From Melitaea cinxia (Eukaryota; Arthropoda; Insecta; Lepidoptera; Nymphalidae), in the NCBI RefSeq assembly GCF_905220565.1, contig NC_059400.1, positions 1,629,501-1,693,500 on the forward strand: DNA of 64,000 nucleotides. Direction: 5' to 3'. Position numbers and translations under genes: made by a program. Positions within the stretch are counted from its first letter, which is position 1. Every line of letters starts with the position of its first letter. This document shows, piece after piece, positions 57,083 through 64,000 of the stretch. The notes under the pieces were generated by a model. It did no database searches. It was not told the DNA's origin and saw only the letters and a list, made by a program, of their open reading frames with translations.

Positions 57083-59480
57083 AAAAAATCTTCTTTTTTT
57101 AAAAAGTGCTTCACTTCACGTCTTAATAATATAATACCTTGTGGCACATGTAAAATTTAATTTAATTGATATTCGAGTAGCGATAACCCTGCACTCACAT
57201 GACACACATCATTTAATTATAATGCTAATTGTGACTTAAATGGTGACATGAATCAGTGTTAACAAGACGCTAACGTTCCTTGCATGGAAGACGGCGCCAA
57301 CGAGGTTGTTAAAAAACTATTGTCAATAAATCAAATGTAGACTAATGTATCTAGTTTTTAAAATAACGACGTAGGATTTTTACCACGCCACGTAGTAGAA
57401 GATCGAACAATCAATTACAATTAATTGCTTCAAAATAAATTTATAATAAAATTTAAGTTATTAAGAGAATAATTCAATTCAGAGTAAAAAGCATCGTACA
57501 TTGTTTCGTTTAAAGAAAGACGGAATTGTATCGGAAGTCGAGCGCCATGAATTGAATACAAATTGAAGAGATAAGACAGAATTGTCTCCTACTGAACACA
57601 GATTTACGCTGTCTTAAAACATTTGAATAAAGTCGAAAAATGCTTATGACAAGCATTTGACGATTATCGCACAGTCATCGCTCGATCTAAATTGTCATGT
57701 AATTCGTATTACGTTGTATGAGATTGTCGATCTGTTCAATGCCTGTTTTAAATACGCATGTTATATTAAAAATAGTATAATACATATTGATTTTAGTTTT
57801 TAGTTTTAATTTTAATTTTGAATGAATTTTAATATTGATTTTTTTTTTAATTTTTTTATTATTATTGTAATTTTGAATTTTAGTATTTATTTTAATTTTT
57901 TAATTTTAATTATTGTAATATTCATTGAATAGTAGTATTGAATTTGGTCATCATTTTAATTTTGGGTTTGATTGAATTTTAGTATATTGATTTTGATGTT
58001 AGTGTTATTTTTATTGATTTTGGATTTGGAATAATTTGTTTGGTCACAATTGTTGAAACTTACATAGTTTAGGAAAAAATGTAACCAACAAAAATATGGA
58101 CATATGTCTGAAATAAATTATTATTATTATTATATTATTATTATTACTAGTTAAGTTTCCAGAGACAAACAATATGACTACATTATTTCAATAGTTAATT
58201 ACAATTAAGTATATCACACTGAACTTGTAATAGTTGTAGTTTGGGGATAATATATCTGGATTTTTTAGGCAGACGGTATTATATAATTTCCGTAAATAAG
58301 ACACAACAATAAAGATAATTTATTAAAAAAAAGTATATTTTGAAATGTGTAGGCGTAAAATCATATATTTTTTTTGTTCATAAAACTATTAATTTAGCTT
58401 TTAATAAATTAATAAAAATAATCGACGGATATCCTCAAAAATTTATTTATGTAGTCAAGTTATGCATATGTTTTATTGGTTGATTTATATGAAGCATAAT
58501 GTATTATCTAGTCGGTGTCCGGTTTGGCAATTCTGTTCCACGGAAGAGCAGTACGTGTATACTTTGTGGGGCGTGACTACAATCCGAGCGGTATTTTTAA
58601 TTTCACATAATCGTAATATTGTTCTACATAATTAAAAATAAATGGCAATAATGTACGCGCATAACTTCTGAACGTTGGTGCCAAATTCGCACATTGTTTA
58701 ATTCTTTTTTTGTATTTTTTGAGAATACGTCAACAATTGTATACATTTATGTTTTCTAAATTTGTTAAATTATGTCACTCTATAACTCCATCTTTTAGGT
58801 TTAAGAATAATTGTTTGACGCATAGCGCCCTCTAAGATCTTGCTTTATATTTTGTGCGTCTCTGATAAAACACATATCGTATTGTTTTATTTTCAGATAA
58901 AATAAATATATTCAAAATAAGTGGCATAACTACAGTGTTCGTTATTTAGGACATAGTTTGTATAGAAAAAAAATCGATATTTACAAACAAAAAAAAAATG
59001 TTATAAAGTTCAAAGGGTCATCTATTAAAATTCCGTTAGATTGGTACTTATATCACGTGGATATGGAACTTAACCCAGTTCAGGATCATGCTAGCAGCGC
59101 TGAATTCTGAAGTGTTTCGTTTATAATTCATCTAGCGTTCGATGGTAAAAAACGTCGCAAGAGACTTCGTTCCAGGAGAATTTGTGAGGTATTTTGATTT
59201 ACCAATTCCGTGTATGGCAGTTTACTAAGCTGTTATCGTGTGGTTCTTGAATTTTGAGTGAACTTAAATATACGCTTACGTAGCGTATATGTAACATAAT
59301 TAAGTATATACGCAACGGTTTTTAATTATTAGTATGATTATAATTTGTAAATTGACGTTATAAAAGTGCTTTAGAAATCTTAGCCTGAAATAAAGACTTT
59401 TTTGTTTTTATTACTAGATTAGGCGAGTTTTAAAGAATGTGACTATAGTATTATTGGTGCAAAAATGAGTCATAAAGAGA
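57083..59480. other. No gene seen; low-complexity T/A tract
   Basis: 57770-58030 is a T-rich tract of TTTTAATTTTGATT-like units on one strand, followed by ATT repeats (58118-58146). The remainder is AT-rich without exon pattern. Confidence 0.45.
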
Positions 59481-59495
59481 GGGAGAGATAGATAA

Positions 59496-59503
59496 AGAGA
59501 GAT

Positions 59504-59536
<33 letters not shown>
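59496..59536. repeat. (AG)n microsatellite
   Basis: GATAAAGA units merging into about 14 AG units at the edge of a family F copy. It produces the S-L-S-L runs of a 79-codon minus-strand frame, which is not a gene. Confidence 0.9.
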
Positions 59537-59541
<5 letters not shown>

Positions 59542-59544
59542 AAA

Positions 59545-59760
59545 ACGAGTATGTTTTAGACTACACGACTGAAATAAAACTTCTTTAGTTGCTCCTACAG
59601 TAATATACGAAACGTAACTCTCTCTTTCTATTTTCACTAACTTATATCTCCCTCTTAACATCCGTTTGCTTCGTCCGATCAGGCTTTTCGTAACGCTCTC
59701 GTCACACATTCACCAGCTTACTCCTCAAGTCAAGCGTGAGTGTAGAAGTTTTACTTCAAA
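59545..59760 (+). repeat. Family F copy, longest
   Basis: ACGAGTATGTTTTAGACTAC, GAAACGTAACTCTCTCTTTC, TTCGTAACGCTCTCGTCACA, GTAGAAGTTTTACTTC. AAATAAAACTTC near the left and GAAGTTTTACTTC at the right give short inverted ends. Confidence 0.7.
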
Positions 59761-60438
59761 AACAACAGTTATGAAACTGTTAAGCATCTACTGATTGATT
59801 CATTGTGACAAAACGTAACCGAGTTACGCTCAAGGACTCTTGTCACTTATCAGAATATTAAGGTTCATTAACCTTTGTGGTTTGCGGTTTTTAGATGTCA
59901 GATACGCATCCTCTATGCTAAAATCAGTAACCACCCAAATTTAGACTTGGTTATAAATCAGACTGATAAAAACCGGTTAATACAGAGAACAATATTAATG
60001 ACGTAATAAATCACATTACATTATTAAAATCATTATTGTACGGCGGTCTAAAGTTCCATAACGCCAGCTATCGTGGGTTAGATCCACTTCGGAATTTTGC
60101 GTATAGAAATTTCTGTTCATTATCAATTCTCGTGTTCTTTTTTCTGTTTCTTAATAATTTCTTCCGCGTATTTTAAAATGCAGTTTAAGTAATTGGACTC
60201 GCTTGTTGTTACAAATACCTTGTAAGTATTGTTGCTCTTAGGAAAAAATTGTAACCAGTATGTAGAGGTAATTACGGCCGATACGTTCTTTTTACTCACG
60301 TGTGGAAAAGAGGCAGTATTCAGGGAGACATTTACAGGTTATGTTCCTTATAGTTTAAATTATATTTCTCTATTGGACTGTATTTTCTTCTTATGTCTTT
60401 ACTTCGTAAATTTTACTGTGTGTACTTATTTGGATAAT
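59761..60438. other. No gene seen
   Basis: AT-rich; an 86-codon plus frame at 60229-60489 runs into a worn family D copy and is not called. Confidence 0.4.
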
Positions 60439-60439
60439 T

Positions 60440-60590
60440 CTTTCGTAATCGAAAGCTTATGGTTATCATGTTGTCTCATATTAATTTGATCGGGATCTGA
60501 TCGATTTGTTCCTAATAATGCTTATTTAATGACTGTTTTACCGACGAATTAAGTTGGTATCTTTTAGATTGAGAGCAAACACAATTAGAT
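60440..60590 (+). repeat. Family D element 3' half, decayed
   Basis: GTAATCGAAAGCTTATGGTT, ATCGGGATCTGATCGATTTG and GAGAGCAAACACAATTAGAT match 62617-62790. Confidence 0.5.
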
Positions 60591-60612
60591 ATGTATTTTA
60601 ATTAAGTTACTT

Positions 60613-60885
60613 TTACTTTGTTATATTATCTGTCTGAATGATCCAATTAATTTCATAAAGATCTCTTAGAAACTCTATCAACTGTCGTACGGAACTCCAC
60701 AGCCGACATATTTTTCTTCGCCGAATTGTATGCGTAATAGCTTTGTGCGTAAAAGCTAATGCGCAGTTCCAAAGCAGAAGTACTGTTGGATTGCCTTGTA
60801 CCATTAGGACAGAAAGCCATACTAATTGCAGTGTTGCTCGCGTATTATGACGTGATATAATACGTAAACTGTTTGAGCTAGGCAT
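60613..60885 (-). pseudogene. Uncharacterised 90-codon open frame
   Basis: Minus-strand frame with a GC-richer composition than its flanks. It reads as a hydrophobic stretch (L-V-W-L-S-V-L-M-V-Q) followed by an amphipathic basic segment (T-I-R-R-R-K-I-C-R-L-W-S-S-V-R-Q). No splice-flanked structure and no recognised domain; a chemoreceptor fragment, a transposon relic and chance are all possible. Confidence 0.15.
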
Positions 60886-61295
60886 ATATGGCTTGCAATC
60901 AATTTAGTTTGAAGGTGATTCACAAAAATTTCACTTGCAGTCATGATCAATAAAATTGGTTGAAGTAGATGGATATGTTTTTTAAATTATTAATTTTGAT
61001 GAAAAAAAAAATGTAAAATATAACCTGTGCTTAGTATTAAAAAAAAAACTAATGTCGTTATCGAAAGGTCTTAAAAGATGGATGTCATCTATGATAATGG
61101 ATCAATAATATAGTCTTTATTATATACCAGATTTTTTTTTACAAAAGGCGGCCTTATCGCATAAAGGCTTTGCTTTACGCAAAATTTGGATGGCAACTGA
61201 AAATAAGAATAAAAAAGCTTAGTTTATTAAACATTGTAGTTAATTAAAGGTAACTCGACATCATTAACTAGATTACTTAAGTATGTAATGTACCT
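60886..61295. other. No gene seen
   Basis: AT-rich with poly-A and poly-T runs. Confidence 0.4.
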
Positions 61296-61299
61296 TTTT

Positions 61300-61460
61300 T
61301 TAACGTGGGGAAAATCCATCATGAATACCCTCCGGCGCGGGGGCACCGGAGCGGTTATGCCAGACTCCTACTGGCTAAAACCACCACGTGTGAGCAGACC
61401 GCCTGAGTGGGGCGAGATAGGGTCGCGCTAGCATTCGCCACCTCGCCCCGGAGTTTCTAA
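61300..61460. repeat. GC-rich interspersed repeat
   Basis: ACGTGGGGAAAATCCATCAT, CCGGCGCGGGGGCACCGGAG, CCTACTGGCTAAAACCACCA. Its GC-rich hairpin-like core stands in AT-rich DNA; similar blocks ending in CTAAAACCACC are common lepidopteran repeats. Only one copy here. Confidence 0.45.
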
Positions 61461-61866
61461 TGTACCTTACCTAAGGTTAAGATATATATTGATTTTGTTA
61501 ACTTGACTTATCTACTAGAAACAATTTTGATATTCTTTAAGTGTGTAAAACCTTAACCTTATAGCGAACTAGGTATGTAATTTCATTCCTTAATGTTATT
61601 TTAAATTTATCTAATTTATACTAACGATATTTATATTAATAAATACATTTTAACTAAAGGAATATTCCATAGGATAACGTAAACAACCGCAATGTGCTAT
61701 TAATTAGCAATATGTGACAATTTTTCTATTTTATCTATTACGTTACAAATATTATTGTTAATTACGTACAACTTGTTATAAAATATTAAACAAAACAATT
61801 TCATTTTTAACTTAATGTAATACAAAGTTTCAGCCATTATCTTATACTATTAAACGAGCAATTCTT

Positions 61867-61935
61867 ATATATATATATATATATATATATATAAGAATCT
61901 ATACATATATATAAGAATATATATATATATATATA
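61867..61935. repeat. (TA)n microsatellite with ATAAGAAT interruptions
   Basis: Three TA runs separated by TATAAGAATCTATAC-like spacers. Confidence 0.9.
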
Positions 61936-61939
61936 ATAA

Positions 61940-62215
61940 TCTGAATCTCGGAAACGGCTCCAACGATTTCCATAAAATTTAGTATATAGGAGGTTTCGGG
62001 GGAGATAAATCCATCTAACTAGGATTCATTTTTAGAAAATGACGTTTTATCCCTGTTTTTAGGGAGTAAAAAAATAGCTACAATATCGTTAGAATACGAA
62101 GGTAAATTTCGCAACTGTCATTAAAGTTGTAATAGCTCGGTGGGAAATCGGCCAGTCGGGATCAACCGAGGAGATCATGGTTCAAATCCCAATGTCCCTG
62201 ATCAATTATTTTTTT
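61940..62215 (+). repeat. SINE-like element with tRNA-promoter-like segment
   Basis: CTCGGAAACGGCTCCAACGA and AGGTTTCGGGGGAGATAAAT form the left part. 62133-62195 carries an A-box-like TAGCTCGGTGG and B-box-like GGTTCAAATCC with tRNA-like spacing. The context (repeat body, no paired acceptor stem seen) argues against a working tRNA gene. Confidence 0.45.
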
Positions 62216-62362
62216 CCTTTTTTTTAATTGCACTCGTTATTTTAAAAAAAATATTATTCATATTTTATAAATATGTCATTCGAATTTAAATATGAATTCC
62301 AAAAAACACGATTTACTAAAAATACCGAGCTAGGCTCGGTCACCCAGGTACTTTTGATTTTA

Positions 62363-62765
62363 AACCGACTTCAAAAAAGGAGGAGGTTACTTAATTCGAC
62401 CGTATATATATATTTTAATGTATGTTCTAGGATAACTTCGTCGTTTATGAATCGATTTTTATAATTCTTTTTTTGTTGGAAAGGAGATATCTCTAGTTTG
62501 GTACCATGATAAGGAAACCAGGGTCTGATGATGGGATCCCAGAGAAATCGAGGGACACTCTCGAAAATCCGCATAACTTTTTACTGGGTGTACCGATTTT
62601 GATGATTTTTAATTTAATCGAAAGCCGATGTTTATCATGTGGTCGCATTTAAATTTCATCGAGATCTGATTACAATTTTTGGAGTAATCTTTGATAATGT
62701 GTATTTACTTGACTATTTTTTCGTCTACATACGTTTATTACTTATCGATATAATTGAAGTCGGTT
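62363..62765 (+). mobile_element. Family D inverted-end element
   Basis: AACCGACTTCA at the left and TGAAGTCGGTT at the right, 403 bp. Interior GATAACTTCGTCGTTTATGA, GATGATGGGATCCCAGAGAA and TTCATCGAGATCTGATTACA match 48297-48739. The short frames of 63 to 67 codons inside are artefacts. Confidence 0.7.
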
Positions 62766-62795
62766 TTTTTTCGTTTGCCTGCAAACATAATTATT

Positions 62796-64000
62796 ATTTA
62801 AAATTTTCGTTATTTATTTTTGCTTCTAAATATTGAACCGTGATGTGTTATAGCATATATTATTTATTAATTCTTTATCATTCGAATTAATGTTTCTAGT
62901 AAATTTACAATATCGTTTTATTAAATTTAAAATTAAATGCAATTAAAGAAATCTTATCTGTTATGGCCTGTTTTCCAGTTGTGGTTTAAATTTATATTGT
63001 AAATAAGTTACACACACACTTTACTAACAGGATGTAGTACGAATATAGGTCATTATGACCTGTTACATCTCAATCAATAAAGTTGAAGTTTTAAGTTCAT
63101 ATTTACGTAGAGAAATAAATAATAAAATATAGTGAAATTTCCCAAAATCAAAAAGTTTTCTCTGTGAGATTTCGTCATCCGTCAAATAGAGTTTATCAAC
63201 AGCTGGTAAAACAGGCGCTTAGAATATAATTATACTAAACTATAATTTAATATAATAAAATTACCCACTCCTAGCCTGTCTCAGTTTTACATTTTTGTTC
63301 ATTTACTTGGATTGTCTGAAAGAAATGGCTTAGTGATACATACATCCGACTTCAGTAGGCTACACAATCTGTAACCATCTTAAAACTATATTTCATTATA
63401 TTATATTTGTGGTGTACAGTAAAGTATAACAAACAGACTTTCAAAGATGGCTGATTACCAGATAATACAAAAAATTCAACAATATATTTTCAAATAACAA
63501 ATAATAAGTATATAAATGTAATCATGACTTTGATGAAAGTTATCAAATTAATCATTGTGGTTGAGGACATTACTGTAGTGTGACCTTTGAATGTTGGATA
63601 GTAGTAGGTAGGGCTGTTCAGAGCAACTTTTTCATCTACTTTTTCACGACTTCGAAGTCGGTGTACTGATTGTTTATTTTAGCTTGTGTCTTGAAGTGAG
63701 ACGTTTATTCATAGACTGGAAAGATTGTGTTTGAGGGTGGATATAAACGAACACAACAATTGACCATAGATACACAGAGCAGTCAAAAAAGAAATAATAG
63801 GATAAGCAGACATAGTAGATAAAAATACGTAAACGAATTGCAGACGATTGAATCCTGTAGGTACAAAACTAGACATGCTAAAATTTTTGAGAGCTATATT
63901 TTTCTTTTTGATTTATTTATAATTGATAGTCTTAGTACCTACATATCGACAATGTTAACTTTATAAGAATGTCAGGTGTTCTAGCATAGTGAAACAGTCA
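62796..64000. other. No gene seen
   Basis: AT-rich sequence to the right edge. No cysteine-rich exon that would continue the Nimrod B-like gene. Confidence 0.4.

Noticed and set aside
62133..62200. tRNA-like segment with A and B boxes
   Set aside because: Embedded in a repeat body with no convincing paired acceptor stem; more likely a SINE promoter.
1..64000. CRISPR arrays, bacterial operons, integrated virus genes
   Set aside because: No regularly spaced direct repeats of the right size, no ribosome-binding-site-led gene runs and no recognisable viral proteins were seen.

Overview
The window looks like an intergenic and intronic stretch of a lepidopteran (moth or butterfly) nuclear genome. 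It is AT-rich, has short exons split by introns with GT/AG borders, and is packed with short interspersed repeats: tRNA-promoter SINEs, LINE 3' ends, Helitron-like elements ending in CTAGT, hAT and Harbinger-like MITEs, and TA/CA microsatellites. There are no bacterial or viral gene blocks, no CRISPR array and no convincing free-standing tRNA or rRNA gene. Most long open frames are chance frames inside repeats.

Layout. 1-11.4 kb is almost gene-free (repeats, a LINE 3' end with a recognisable reverse-transcriptase C-terminus, and a weak Ig-like open segment at the extreme left edge). A sharply GC-rich exon at 11408-11558 on the minus strand encodes a signal peptide and an acidic, tyrosine-bearing N-terminus; it ends at a GTCAGT donor and its remaining exons are not in view. 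11.6-39.4 kb is repeats, including two structurally complete MITEs (17737-17955 with an 8-bp target duplication; 19534-20047 with about 34-bp inverted ends) and a CpG-rich spot near 36.5 kb.

Two multi-exon genes lie close together. On the minus strand, 42316-39443, I assembled by eye a four-exon gene with matching splice phases: 285 residues, signal peptide, four-cysteine ectodomain, acidic Thr/Asp-rich stalk, one membrane span and a short tail. I recognise no family. On the plus strand, 45417-50268, three exons encode a secreted Nimrod-B-like protein with a CC-x-G-W ... C-x-P-x-C NIM motif and a run of EGF-like repeats; the third exon ends at a GTGAGT donor that overlaps an in-frame stop codon. 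The two genes diverge, with start codons about 3.1 kb apart. Nimrod proteins are known in insects for haemocyte and phagocytosis roles, so a shared immune or haemocyte setting is possible but only inferred.

50.3-64 kb is again repeats: a decayed MITE, a hAT MITE with target duplications, a perfect 23-bp snap-back palindrome, a head-to-tail SINE arrangement, an inverted 200-bp duplication, a LINE-tail insertion with a 12-bp target duplication, and further copies of families found to the left. Repeat families are named A to H here only for cross-reference inside this annotation.
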